Source: VFJL01 sp037147395 (lineage in GTDB: Bacteria > Pseudomonadota > Gammaproteobacteria > Burkholderiales > Nitrosomonadaceae). From it: DNA of 44,818 bases. Below are positions 9,297 through 17,411 of the stretch, piece by piece. A model generated the notes under the pieces. That model ran no database searches. It saw only the letters and a list, made by a program, of their open reading frames with translations, and had not been told where the DNA came from. The DNA lies in assembly GCA_037147395.1 (NCBI GenBank), contig JBAWVG010000006.1, positions 1 to 44,818 of the forward strand, read 5' to 3'. A program made the position numbers and the translations under genes. Position 1 is the first letter of the stretch. Every line of letters begins with the position of its first letter.

Positions 9297-10103
9297 TTAG
9301 TGTGACTCATGAGCCATAGAAAGGTAGACCACTGTCAGCATCATGAAGATAAAGGCTTGTAATGTGATGATCAGGATGTGGAAAATTGCCCAACCTGCGC
9401 CTAGTATCGTGCCGAATATGGTTCCAGCTAAACCTGTTGCGGCCCACATTCCGATCAGCAGAAAAATAATTTCACCTGCGTAGATGTTGCCATAGAGACG
9501 CAAGGAGTGAGAGAGCGGCTTGGAGACATACTCGACAAGATTGAAGAGCAAGTTAACCGGCCACAGTAGAGGACTTTTGCCGAATGGAGTGCAAACCAGT
9601 TCGTGTGTCCAGCCTCCGAGCCCTTTGACCTTGATGTTGAAAAAAATCATCAAAAACCATACTGACAATGCCAGCGCAAAGGTTGCATTGATGTCGGTGG
9701 TGGGTACGCTACGCCAGTTATGGAGTCCAAGCTGTTCGTAGACCAGTGCCATGATATCTATTGGAAGCAGGTCCATCGCATTCATCATGAGTACCCACAC
9801 AAAAACGGTGAGGGCTGCCGGAGCTACGAAGGCGTGTCGATCGCCGTGGAAGGTGCTTTTAACTTGATCGTCGATAAACTCAACAGCCAGTTCAACAAAG
9901 GCCTGACGTTTGCCAGGAACTCCGGAAGTTGCGCCGCGGACAACAGACCACAAGAATCCGAAGCTGAGGATGCCGAGCAGAAGCGACATCACGAGCGTAT
10001 CAACATGCAGCGTCCAGAAGGCGCCTTCGCCAACTGAGCTCGTCAAGTTGGTGAGGTGGTGGTTCATGTACGATGTGGGGGTGAGTTCCGCGCCTGAGGC
10101 CAT
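9297..10103 (-). CDS. atpB: F1Fo ATP synthase a subunit
   Basis: Subunit a forms the two half-channels for protons beside the c-ring. The 268-aa product is strongly hydrophobic with about five to six membrane segments. The essential arginine is Arg202 in SLRLYGNIYAGEI, and the early membrane segment carries VLMMNAMDLLPID. The length is normal for proteobacteria. It starts with an ATG at 10103 and is 22 bp downstream of atpI. No insertion or truncation is apparent. Confidence 0.97.
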   Translation of the reverse strand: MASGAELTPTSYMNHHLTNLTSSVGEGAFWTLHVDTLVMSLLLGILSFGFLWSVVRGATSGVPGKRQAFVELAVEFIDDQVKSTFHGDRHAFVAPAALTVFVWVLMMNAMDLLPIDIMALVYEQLGLHNWRSVPTTDINATFALALSVWFLMIFFNIKVKGLGGWTHELVCTPFGKSPLLWPVNLLFNLVEYVSKPLSHSLRLYGNIYAGEIIFLLIGMWAATGLAGTIFGTILGAGWAIFHILIITLQAFIFMMLTVVYLSMAHESH

Positions 10104-10125
10104 TGTTATTTAGTATCTGTTCAAA

Positions 10126-10518
10126 TTATTTGATTTGTGGGGCTACCCGTGTATCGTCCGGAACAAATAACGCCATACCAAAGACTAGGACAGTGATGGC
10201 GAAAGTTCCAATAAAGCCTACCGCGACAACATCTTTGTAAAACGTTAGCACTAACCAGAGTAGCGCGATCATTGCTACAATTTTTACAGCTTCCGCTCTT
10301 ATTGCGGTCTTTAGCGCACCACTGATGGTGGCTCCATGGTAGCGTGAAATAATTGTTGCATAAGCAGCAGCAGCGACAATGCTAACGACTCCCCCGAGAA
10401 ATGCTGAGACTGCACCGTGAAGTCCCCATAACGGAGTGAGGATGAGTACCATCACTGCGGTAACGATCAGTTGCCAGCGCATAATGATGCGCACTGGTTT
10501 GTTTGTTATCCAAGGCAT
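10126..10518 (-). CDS. atpI: ATP synthase protein I
   Basis: AtpI is a small membrane protein at the head of many atp operons, linked to assembly of the c-ring and ion transport but generally not essential. The 130-aa product has four hydrophobic segments (about 12-32, 36-55, 75-92 and 98-120) and the AtpI-family feature GxVSxxAAxxY-like (GGVVSIVAAAAYATII). Position directly upstream of atpB and on the same strand supports the call more than sequence does, since this family is poorly conserved. Confidence 0.88.
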   Translation of the reverse strand: MPWITNKPVRIIMRWQLIVTAVMVLILTPLWGLHGAVSAFLGGVVSIVAAAAYATIISRYHGATISGALKTAIRAEAVKIVAMIALLWLVLTFYKDVVAVGFIGTFAITVLVFGMALFVPDDTRVAPQIK

Positions 10519-10567
10519 ATTCGACGTCTATCAGAAAGCTGACTTGTATAGCGTGATACTGTGGATG

Positions 10568-10649
10568 CTGAAAGGGTGCTTTCAGATGAGCTGCTTTCTC
10601 TCATTGACTAGGGAGTACTTGTCCCCTAGCCTCCAGAATCAAGCTGGAG
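10568..10649 (-). promoter_or_regulatory. Cluster of three perfect inverted repeats upstream of atpI
   Basis: Three hairpin-forming repeats occur within 82 bp: CTGAAAG (10568-10574) / CTTTCAG (10579-10585), 4-nt loop; CTAGGG (10608-10613) / CCCTAG (10624-10629), 10-nt spacer; CTCCAG (10631-10636) / CTGGAG (10644-10649), 7-nt loop. None is followed by a U-tract on either strand. They lie 50-131 bp upstream of the atpI start, in what is probably the 5' leader or operator zone of the atp operon. Function is unknown. Confidence 0.5.
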
Positions 10650-10861
10650 CATTCAAACCCAACATTATCTGTATTTCAAAAAACGCGGATTCTAATCTGT
10701 CTGAGCACACCAGTCAATGGGAAACCCCTTCCGATACGAGATGAGATTGACGAAAGCGCGTATCTAGAACTTCTGGCTCGGTCCACTAAAAGCAGTCAGA
10801 TAAGGGGTCGGTGATGGCGTGTTTCATACCAGAGTGAAGGTGTCGATAAGAGGCTTTATTC

Positions 10862-10890
10862 TTGACCACGTGGGCGACTAGATCTAGTAT
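10862..10890 (+). promoter_or_regulatory. Putative sigma70 promoter of yggS
   Basis: TTGACC (10862-10867, five of six matches to the -35 consensus) and TAGTAT (10885-10890, four of six) are separated by exactly 17 bp. The predicted RNA would begin near 10897, giving a leader of about 57 nt before the yggS ATG. Confidence 0.5.
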
Positions 10891-10931
10891 ATTCGCAGTG
10901 ATGCTCCATCATGTGATGAGCCAATTCAGGA

Positions 10932-10948
10932 ACGTAGGATAACTACGT
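10932..10948 (+). promoter_or_regulatory. Small hairpin overlapping the yggS ribosome-binding region
   Basis: ACGTAG (10932-10937) and CTACGT (10943-10948) form a perfect 6-bp stem with a 5-nt loop. The only purine-rich ribosome-site-like bases (AGGA, 10936-10939) sit at the top of the stem and in the loop, 14 nt before the ATG. It could modulate access of the ribosome; this is inference. Confidence 0.4.
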
Positions 10949-10953
10949 AGATT

Positions 10954-11676
10954 ATGACAACAGTCGCTTCAAACCTACAGAACGTAAAAGATCGTATTGT
11001 CAGAGTTGCACAATCCATCGGCCGCCAGCCGAACGAGATCACTCTGCTGGCAGCGAGCAAGACCAATCCGGCTGACGCACTGCGAGAGGCTTGGGTTGCC
11101 GGGCAAACCATTTTCGGTGAAAACTATCTGCAGGAGGCCCTGGCAAAGATGCCCGCTCTCGCGGACCTGCCCATTGAATGGCATTTTATTGGTCCGATAC
11201 AGAGTAACAAAACAAGACGCATTGCGGAGAACTTTGCGTGGGTCCATAGCGTGGACAGGGCAAAGGTTGCCGATCGACTGTCGAAAGATCGATCCGAATC
11301 ACTGCCGCCGCTGCAAGTCTGCCTGCAAGTGAATGTGAGCGGGGAGGATAGTAAGAGCGGGGTAGAGCCTGAAGAGTTAGCGGCACTAGCCGCCCATGTG
11401 GTTAATTTGCCCCACCTGAAATTACGTGGACTGATGGCCGTTCCTGAGCTTACTACGGCGACAGCGTTGCAGCGTAGCCAGTTTCACTTGTTACGGGAGT
11501 TGTATGAACAACTCAAGAGTGATGGTTACGAACTTGACACCCTCTCGATGGGAATGTCAGAAGATATGGACATCGCTCTTGCGGAGGGTGCGACCATGGT
11601 CCGGGTGGGCACGGCGATTTTCGGGCCGAGGCGTTATCTTATACCTGAGGAGATTGCTGCCCTTGCTGCCCGGTGA
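10954..11676 (+). CDS. yggS: YggS/PROSC-type pyridoxal phosphate homeostasis protein
   Basis: This fold-type III PLP-binding protein buffers cellular pyridoxal 5'-phosphate and affects amino-acid pools; it has no established enzymatic reaction. The 240-aa product has the PLP lysine, Lys36, in LLAASKTNPA, then GENYLQEA, WHFIGPIQSNK, and the C-terminal phosphate-binding segment SMGMSEDMDIALAEGATMVRVGTAIFG-like. Length is usual. In many proteobacteria it lies next to proC/yggT or pilT; here it stands alone between the atp operon and a ferredoxin gene. Its last 38 bp overlap the 3' end of the convergent ferredoxin gene. Confidence 0.95.
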   Translation: MTTVASNLQNVKDRIVRVAQSIGRQPNEITLLAASKTNPADALREAWVAGQTIFGENYLQEALAKMPALADLPIEWHFIGPIQSNKTRRIAENFAWVHSVDRAKVADRLSKDRSESLPPLQVCLQVNVSGEDSKSGVEPEELAALAAHVVNLPHLKLRGLMAVPELTTATALQRSQFHLLRELYEQLKSDGYELDTLSMGMSEDMDIALAEGATMVRVGTAIFGPRRYLIPEEIAALAAR

Positions 11677-11911
11677 GTGCAAGATACTTATCTTGTAACT
11701 GCTGTTTACTTTCGATGCTGTTCAAGTTGATATTGATGCAATCTACCGGACATACCTCGATGCATTGTGGTGTGTCATAGTGGCCCACACACTCGGTGCA
11801 TAGAGCAGAATTGATGAGATAGATTTCCGCGCCCTGCGTAATCGCATCATTGGGGCATTCTGGCTCGCATACGTCGCAGTTGATGCACTCATCCGTAATT
11901 ATCAGCGACAA
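11639..11911 (-). CDS. YfhL-type ferredoxin, 2[4Fe-4S]
   Basis: A small electron carrier. The 90-aa product begins MSLIITDECINCDVCEPECP, giving the first cluster motif CxxCxxCxxxC at Cys9, 12, 15 and 19. A second set, CTECVGHYDTPQCIEVCP, has the longer spacing (CxxC-x8-CxxxCP) of the YfhL / Allochromatium-type ferredoxins, which have unusual low-potential clusters. The C-terminal tail is rich in Gln and Ser. It lies 16 bp downstream of coaD on the same strand, a common betaproteobacterial arrangement. Its 3' end overlaps that of yggS by 38 bp in antisense orientation. The electron partner is not indicated by the neighbours. Confidence 0.93.
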   Translation of the reverse strand: MSLIITDECINCDVCEPECPNDAITQGAEIYLINSALCTECVGHYDTPQCIEVCPVDCININLNSIESKQQLQDKYLALTGQQGQQSPQV

Positions 11912-11927
11912 CTAATCCTCCCCAACA

Positions 11928-12407
11928 TTATTTAACGGCTTTGCTGCGCAGTCGCGCGGCAATCAGAGGATGTACAAACTTATCGGCATCACCCCCCAAC
12001 AGAGCAATTTCCCGCACGATTGTGGCAGAAACAAACATGTACTGTTCTGATGGGGTCATGAACATGGTCTCAACATCGGGATACATGCTGCGGTTCATCC
12101 CTGCCATCTGAAATTCATATTCAAAATCAGAAACTGCGCGTAATCCACGCAGAATCACTCTGGCACTCTGTTCTTGCAGGAACTCCATTAACAGACCAGA
12201 AAAAGCCATTACCTTCACATTAGGGCAGTCTGTCAGGACTTGTTTTGACATTTCAACCCGCTCATTTAAAGTAAACAAGGGTTTCTTGCCGCTGCTGGCA
12301 GCAACGGCCACCACGACCTGATCGAACAGCAGAGACGCGCGACGGACTATATCCTCATGCCCGCGCGTGAAGGGATCAAAAGTGCCAGGATAGATAGCTT
12401 TATCCAT
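11928..12407 (-). CDS. coaD: Phosphopantetheine adenylyltransferase
   Basis: CoaD transfers AMP from ATP to 4'-phosphopantetheine, the penultimate step of coenzyme A synthesis. The 159-aa product has the nucleotidyltransferase motif YPGTFDPFTRGHEDIV (residues 6-21), where TRGH replaces the more common TNGH; the His is retained. The second motif, here ATIVREIALLGGD near residue 129, corresponds to the ISSS/TxxR region and is present. Length is standard. The ATG at 12407 overlaps the end of rsmD by 8 bp, so the two are translationally coupled. Confidence 0.96.
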   Translation of the reverse strand: MDKAIYPGTFDPFTRGHEDIVRRASLLFDQVVVAVAASSGKKPLFTLNERVEMSKQVLTDCPNVKVMAFSGLLMEFLQEQSARVILRGLRAVSDFEYEFQMAGMNRSMYPDVETMFMTPSEQYMFVSATIVREIALLGGDADKFVHPLIAARLRSKAVK

Positions 12408-12954
12408 TTGTCGCCAATTTTAACAGCTGATAACTTACCATGCTTGCTCTTCCGCTACGCCAGACTTGCCAACCACTCGCGAGCGCCGGGAGATTCTGAC
12501 CCTCTATATAGACCAGTCCATCTTCAGCAAGGTGGGATGGAAGAAGACATAGCAACTCGGGCAACAACTCAAGACGGTAAGGTGGGTCGAGGAAAATGAT
12601 GTCGAACGCGCGACGATCAGAAGCAAGGAATTTTATTGCATCCATCGACACGAGCTCCATCCCCTCCGTCCCGAGTTTTTGCAAGTTTGCTTGTAGCGCA
12701 CTCAGTATCTTGGGGTTGGACTCGACCATGACCACCTGTAATGCCCCTCGAGATGCAGACTCGAAGCTCAATGCCCCGCTACCCGAAAAAAGATCGAGGC
12801 AGGTCTTGCCGCTCAAGTCTTGCCCAATCCAGTTAAAGAGTGTTTCGCGTACCCGGTCAGGAGTGGGACGAAGGTCAGGGTTAACAGGGAAGGTAATGAT
12901 CCGGCTGCGCCACCTGCCGCCGATGATGCGAACTTTGTTTTGAGTCGGACGCAC
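12400..12954 (-). CDS. rsmD: 16S rRNA (guanine(966)-N2)-methyltransferase
   Basis: RsmD methylates G966 of 16S rRNA during 30S assembly. The 184-aa product has the family N-terminus VRIIGGRWRSRII and RPTPDRVRETLFNW (residues 29-42), the SAM-binding motif CLDLFSGSGALSFESASRGA (53-72) and the catalytic FLDPPY (about residues 115-120). The start is a GTG at 12954. It is followed by coaD with an 8-bp overlap, an association conserved in many proteobacteria. Confidence 0.95.
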   Translation of the reverse strand: MRPTQNKVRIIGGRWRSRIITFPVNPDLRPTPDRVRETLFNWIGQDLSGKTCLDLFSGSGALSFESASRGALQVVMVESNPKILSALQANLQKLGTEGMELVSMDAIKFLASDRRAFDIIFLDPPYRLELLPELLCLLPSHLAEDGLVYIEGQNLPALASGWQVWRSGRASMVSYQLLKLATNG

Positions 12955-13015
12955 GCAGAAATGAATTCCGGGAGAGGTATTTGGTTGCCGCTAAAAAATC
13001 TTTGAAAGGATGCTC

Positions 13016-14326
13016 TTATTTCTTTTCAACAGCCCCCACCACCACCGTCACCATTCCGTCCTGTTTAATTCGACGCTGAAAGGCTTTCTTAACCTGTAAT
13101 GTCGTTACCTTCCCGATCGCTTTTACGTAGTCATCAAGATAGGTGAGGGGTAGATTATAGAAACCAATCATCGCGAGGTGATCGATGATCTTCTTGTTGC
13201 TATCGAGTCGTAGCGGAAATCCACCGATAATGTTTTGCTTGGCTGCGATCAGTTCTTTTTGTGTTGGGCCGCCGGCAATGAACTTGGCCAGTACTTGCTG
13301 CGTAATCCTGAGGGATTCTTCTGATTGCTCCTTCTTGGTTTGAAGACCGATCTCAAATGGACCCTCTTGCCGAAGCGGAGAGAAGCTGCTGTAGACGCTG
13401 TAGGCCAGGCCACGGTTCTGGCGGATCTCTTGCATCAGACGAGACACGAACCCGCCGCCGCCAAGGACGTAATTGCCAACAACCAGAGGGAAGAAGTCGG
13501 GGTCGTCACGCCGCAATCCCGGGTAGGCGAGTAGGATATGACTCTGGCTCGCAGGATGAGCGATCCTTCGGGTCTCTGCTGCCGGGGGGAGCACTGCAGG
13601 TAATGTAACGCTCAACTTTCCTTGTGGTAAACCTTTGGTTAGGGCCTCAGCAATGGCGGCTGCTTCAGCACGACTCACATCACCCATGATAGAGATCACC
13701 GCGCTGCCAGCAAGGTAACGGGACTGATAGAGATCTAACAGATCCTTGCGTTGCAATAGCTCTAGACTGGTGATCTCGCCAGAGCTGCGTAATCCATAAG
13801 GATGGCTGCCGTAGAGCATTTTCTTTAAGGTATGGCTGGCGATATGGTCCGGCTTGGTGTCAACCTCCTTCAGCCCCGTGATCACTCTCGTTCGTTCACG
13901 CTCGAGTACCTCTTCACGAAACTCAGGGTGCTGTATCACTCGGCCGAGGATGTCGAGCGCCTGATTGCGTTCACGCGCACTGCTCAGGGTTCGTAACGAA
14001 ACGCCCGCACGGTCCTGGTCAAAACGCCCACCCAGTTCGGCACCAACATCGGCCAGCGACTTGGCAATCTGATCTTCAGATAGGCCGCCCGCTCCAAGAT
14101 TGAGCAGTTGCAAGGTCAGGCTGGCGCGTCCCGAGGTTTCCGGTGTATCGGTGCTGCTGCCTGCGTCAAAATCTACGCTGATATCAAGTATCGGCAAGCC
14201 TCGACTTTCGACAAAGTACACCCATGTTCCGGCAGATGTCTGCCAGAGCTGGATTGGCAGTGTCGCGAGCGCCAATTGGGAATAAATCGACAGCAGTAGG
14301 ACGACCAATAAACGTGTGACTTGCAT
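13016..14326 (-). CDS. M16 family peptidase-like protein without the zinc site (partner subunit)
   Basis: A secreted or periplasmic M16-family protein of 436 aa with a signal peptide (MQVTRLLVVLLLSIYSQLAL, cleavage near Ala-Leu-Ala). The usual zinc-binding HxxEH is replaced by a segment LTLQLLNLGAGG near residue 70, so it cannot bind zinc in the normal way. It keeps the C-terminal M16 features, including NRGLAYSVYSSF, which in two-subunit M16B enzymes supplies Arg/Tyr for substrate binding. It lies 44 bp downstream of the catalytic gene, so the pair probably forms a heterodimer similar to mitochondrial processing peptidase-type pairs; this is family knowledge, not shown here. The substrate is unknown. 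Confidence 0.9.
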   Translation of the reverse strand: MQVTRLLVVLLLSIYSQLALATLPIQLWQTSAGTWVYFVESRGLPILDISVDFDAGSSTDTPETSGRASLTLQLLNLGAGGLSEDQIAKSLADVGAELGGRFDQDRAGVSLRTLSSARERNQALDILGRVIQHPEFREEVLERERTRVITGLKEVDTKPDHIASHTLKKMLYGSHPYGLRSSGEITSLELLQRKDLLDLYQSRYLAGSAVISIMGDVSRAEAAAIAEALTKGLPQGKLSVTLPAVLPPAAETRRIAHPASQSHILLAYPGLRRDDPDFFPLVVGNYVLGGGGFVSRLMQEIRQNRGLAYSVYSSFSPLRQEGPFEIGLQTKKEQSEESLRITQQVLAKFIAGGPTQKELIAAKQNIIGGFPLRLDSNKKIIDHLAMIGFYNLPLTYLDDYVKAIGKVTTLQVKKAFQRRIKQDGMVTVVVGAVEKK

Positions 14327-14370
14327 CGGGAGTCTCTCTAATGGATTCTTATGGGTTCACTGGACTGGTT

Positions 14371-15780
14371 TTAATGCCTTAACCCACCACTCCCAGTGGA
14401 GGGGAGCTTTTGTTCCAGTGGTTGGGGATCGAGGACCGCCACGGTCAGGCTGTCATCCTTTACATATTTCTTTGCCACTTCCCGCACCTGCTCGGCAGTG
14501 ACGGCCTGCAATTTTTTTACCATGACTTCAAGGTCACGATAAGACAGCCCGACACTTTCAAGTTGGCCGATCTGCATCGCCTGATAGAACATTGAGTCGA
14601 GTCTGAAAACGTGGTTGGCTACCACTTGCGCCTTGACCCGCGCAAGCTCCTCTTCAGTGACGCCGTCTAGCATGAGCTTGTCCATCTCGACGCGAAATGC
14701 GGCCTCCAGTTCCGAAGCGGTTTTCCCCTCACTGGGTGTTCCATAAAGGTAGAACATCCCCGGGCCGCGTGCAGTGGAGTCGTAACCCGCGCCAGCCGAG
14801 TTGGCGATGCGACGTTCGCGAACCAGTTCCTTATTGAGACGTGCAGACTCATTGCCGTCAAGCACACCCGCTAGCATTTCTAACGCATACGGCTCCCAGT
14901 CTGTGCTGGCGTTGCGTAATGTCGGCGCGTGATAGCCCATGGTCAGATAGGGCAGTTTTGCCGGAGCCTTAACCGTCAGACGTTTGATTCCTACCTGGAC
15001 GGGCTCGGTTTGGGGCTTTCGAAGGGCCAGAGGTACCAAGGGACGGGGCATGATCCCACCATAATACTTCTGCGCAAGAGCGAATACTTCTCTCGGCTTA
15101 ACGTCGCCGACTACAACCAGTATGGCATTATTGGGAGCGTACCAGCGGTCATACCATTCCTTTGCGTCAAGTACACGCATGTTCTCTAGATCGTTCATCC
15201 AGCCGATGATCGGGCGCTGATAGGGGTGCGCTTGGTAGGCCGCAGCCATCATCTTCTCGTGCACCAGCGCATGAGGCTTGTCATCAGTACGTAACCGACG
15301 CTCCTCCATCACGACCTGTATCTCTTTGGTGAACTCCCCCTTCGTCAGGATCAGGTTACGCATCCGGTCTGACTCGAGTTCCATCGCTAACGGCAATCGG
15401 GACTTATGTAGCTGCTGGAAGTAAGCGGTGTAGTCGCGACCGGTGAATGCATTCTCTCTCCCGCCTGCTGCTGCGATGCGTTTGGAGAATTCGCCGCCAG
15501 GAACCTTCTCTGTTCCCTTAAACATCATATGTTCCAGGACATGGGCAACCCCGGTTGCGCCGTTCAGCTCATCAATGCTGCCTGCCTTGTACCAAATTTG
15601 CGAGATCACAACCGGTGAACGATGATCCTCCTTGACGATCAGTCTGAGACCATTGGAAAGCTTGTATTCGTGGGGGTTGGCAAGGGCCCCAGATGAGAGC
15701 GGGATAACGATCGATGTCACTGCCGCTAAGGCAATCTTCAGGCCGAGAGAGAGAATAGATGCGCGATGGTTGAGACTCAT
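14371..15780 (-). CDS. M16 family zinc peptidase, catalytic subunit
   Basis: A 469-aa predicted periplasmic zinc metallopeptidase. A signal peptide (about residues 1-35, ending in SGALA before NPHEY) precedes the M16 catalytic domain. The inverted zinc motif HVLEH occupies residues 80-84 (His80, Glu83, His84) and the third ligand is probably one of the Glu159/Glu160 pair in VVMEERR. The second M16 domain includes GMFYLYGTPSEGK. The gene heads a minus-strand run of M16 catalytic, M16 inactive, rsmD, coaD and ferredoxin, and diverges from ftsY with a 74-bp spacer. Such pairs beside ftsY recur in betaproteobacteria and gammaproteobacteria. Substrate not identifiable. Confidence 0.94.
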   Translation of the reverse strand: MSLNHRASILSLGLKIALAAVTSIVIPLSSGALANPHEYKLSNGLRLIVKEDHRSPVVISQIWYKAGSIDELNGATGVAHVLEHMMFKGTEKVPGGEFSKRIAAAGGRENAFTGRDYTAYFQQLHKSRLPLAMELESDRMRNLILTKGEFTKEIQVVMEERRLRTDDKPHALVHEKMMAAAYQAHPYQRPIIGWMNDLENMRVLDAKEWYDRWYAPNNAILVVVGDVKPREVFALAQKYYGGIMPRPLVPLALRKPQTEPVQVGIKRLTVKAPAKLPYLTMGYHAPTLRNASTDWEPYALEMLAGVLDGNESARLNKELVRERRIANSAGAGYDSTARGPGMFYLYGTPSEGKTASELEAAFRVEMDKLMLDGVTEEELARVKAQVVANHVFRLDSMFYQAMQIGQLESVGLSYRDLEVMVKKLQAVTAEQVREVAKKYVKDDSLTVAVLDPQPLEQKLPSTGSGGLRH

Positions 15781-15854
15781 TTTTAGTAACCTAAGCTAGA
15801 GCAAACAGAATAAAATCGCTTTGAGTGAATCATCAAGTGTGACAGCCTAACAGA

Positions 15855-16841
15855 ATGTTAAGTTTCATCAAGTCCAAAAATAGTCCTGCCCCGACCGAGC
15901 TTACGCCCGGCAACTGGGCGACCCGGGTCAAACAGGGTCTCGAACAGGCACGGGAGAGTCTGGGTAGGCAGATGTCCGGCCTATTTGGCGGCGGTAGGAT
16001 AGATGCAGCCCTCTATGATGAGCTGGAGAGCATACTTCTCGCGGCCGATACCGGTGTCGATGCCACCATCTGGCTGCTGGATGATCTGCGCCGGACAGTG
16101 AAACGAGATGGCCTGACCGATGCGGCGCAACTGAAAGGGGCGCTGCAAGAAACGCTTATCAGCTTGCTGGCGCCACTGGAGCAGCCTCTGGAGACTGGGG
16201 CTCACAAGCCCTTCATCATCATGCTGACCGGAGTAAATGGTGCAGGGAAGACCACCTCTATCGGCAAGATCGCGAAATACTTTCAGTCTCAGGGGAAGTC
16301 GGTGTTGCTAGCTGCCGGGGATACTTTCCGTGCTGCTGCACGTGAACAGCTGATGGCTTGGGGTGAGCGCAATAACGTTGCCGTTATCGCCCAAGATGGA
16401 AACAACCAGCAAAAGGCCGATCCGGCAGCGGTGATATTTGACGCGATCAATGCCGCCAAAGCGCGCGGCATAGATATCGTTCTGGCAGATACGGCCGGGA
16501 GGCTTGCCACTCAACTGCACCTTATGGAGGAGATCAAAAAGGTAAAGCGCGTGATCGCCAAGGCCGAACCAGGGGCGCCTCATGAGGTGCTGTTGGTGTT
16601 GGATGCCAACACCGGTCAGAATGCGGTCAATCAGGTGCAGGCCTTTGATGCTGCGCTCGGTGTCACTGGCTTGGTGCTTACCAAGCTTGACGGGACCGCG
16701 AAGGGAGGGGTGATTGCCGCTATTGCCAGGCAACGTAAGCAGGGCCCGCCATTACCGATTCGATTCCTTGGGATGGGGGAAGGTGTCGACGACTTGCAGC
16801 CGTTTGATGCGCGTGAATTTGTTGAGGCCCTGTTCGATTAA
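15855..16841 (+). CDS. ftsY: Signal recognition particle receptor FtsY
   Basis: FtsY is the membrane-associated GTPase receptor that docks ribosome-SRP complexes for co-translational membrane insertion. The 328-aa product has the NG domain: N domain helices (about 25-110), the G1 loop GVNGAGKTT at residues 126-134, DTFRAAAREQL, DTAGRLATQ and TKLDGTAKGG. The acidic N-terminal A domain of E. coli FtsY is nearly absent: only about 20 residues come before the N domain, a short form common in betaproteobacteria. The ATG at 15855 is the first available start. It stands divergent from the M16 genes. Confidence 0.97.
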   Translation: MLSFIKSKNSPAPTELTPGNWATRVKQGLEQARESLGRQMSGLFGGGRIDAALYDELESILLAADTGVDATIWLLDDLRRTVKRDGLTDAAQLKGALQETLISLLAPLEQPLETGAHKPFIIMLTGVNGAGKTTSIGKIAKYFQSQGKSVLLAAGDTFRAAAREQLMAWGERNNVAVIAQDGNNQQKADPAAVIFDAINAAKARGIDIVLADTAGRLATQLHLMEEIKKVKRVIAKAEPGAPHEVLLVLDANTGQNAVNQVQAFDAALGVTGLVLTKLDGTAKGGVIAAIARQRKQGPPLPIRFLGMGEGVDDLQPFDAREFVEALFD

Positions 16842-16906
16842 TGGGCCGGTAGTGGAGCAGATGAGGCTGGCCTCTTGAGTTCTTGAGTGAGGGCAGTCCC
16901 TTTTAG

Positions 16907-17335
16907 TTATGTCTTGCGGTGTTGGCAGGCTGTTTTAGTACAGTCCGCATAGAGCGACAGTGAGTGCTCGTTGATGGTGAAGCCGCGGTCTTTAGCAATC
17001 TTTGTTTGGCGTTTCTCGATTTCCGCATCGTAAAACTCTTCCACTCGGCCGCATTGTAGGCATACCAGATGATCATGGTGGTTGTCGCTACTGAGTTCAA
17101 ATACCGCCTTGCCACTTTCAAAGTGGTGGCGCTCCAGCATTCCGGCCTGTTCAAACTGCGTCAGTACTCGGTAAACCGTAGCCAGACCAATATCCTCACC
17201 TTCGTTGATTAAGGCTTTGTAAACATCTTCTGCCGACAGATGCCGCACCGTGCTACTCTCGAACAGGCCAAGTATCCTCAGACGTGGGAGCGTGGCCTTC
17301 AGGCCCATGGTCTTGAGGTTATTTGGTTTGCTCAT
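16907..17335 (-). CDS. fur: Ferric uptake regulator
   Basis: Fur is the iron-responsive dimeric repressor of iron-uptake genes. The 142-aa form starting at the ATG at 17335 (MSKPNNLKTMGLKATLPRLRIL-like) matches the family; a longer frame to 17431 would run through the promoter and the start of bamE. Visible features are the N-terminal winged helix with LSAEDVYKALINEGEDIGLATVYRVL, the metal-binding HHFESGKAVFELS and HHDHLVC, and the zinc-binding cysteines CLQC and CTKTAC near the end. It is divergent from bamE with a 76-bp spacer, a conserved pairing in proteobacteria. Confidence 0.96.
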   Translation of the reverse strand: MSKPNNLKTMGLKATLPRLRILGLFESSTVRHLSAEDVYKALINEGEDIGLATVYRVLTQFEQAGMLERHHFESGKAVFELSSDNHHDHLVCLQCGRVEEFYDAEIEKRQTKIAKDRGFTINEHSLSLYADCTKTACQHRKT

Positions 17336-17368
17336 GGCTGAGTCCGCGAAGTTTAAACTAATTGTTGT

Positions 17369-17397
17369 ATCATATAGCGCTGGGCCTGTTTTGAAAA
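17369..17397 (-). promoter_or_regulatory. Putative sigma70 promoter of fur
   Basis: On the minus strand TTTTCA (plus positions 17392-17397) and TATGAT (17369-17374) lie 17 bp apart, four and five of six matches to consensus. The inferred start of transcription is about 25 nt upstream of the fur ATG. No good Fur-box palindrome is visible within it, so autoregulation is not supported by sequence alone. Confidence 0.5.
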
Positions 17398-17411
17398 CAC
17401 ATACTGCTGCA

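Larger units (their letters stand above)
10519..10953. other. 435-bp divergent spacer between atpI and yggS
   Basis: No convincing gene. The spacer must hold the promoter of the atp operon (minus strand) and that of yggS (plus strand). The atpI-proximal part has three perfect inverted repeats and the yggS-proximal part has a plausible sigma70 promoter and another inverted repeat, listed separately. A reading frame at 10436-10744 overlaps atpI and has no codon or homology support. Confidence 0.8.
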
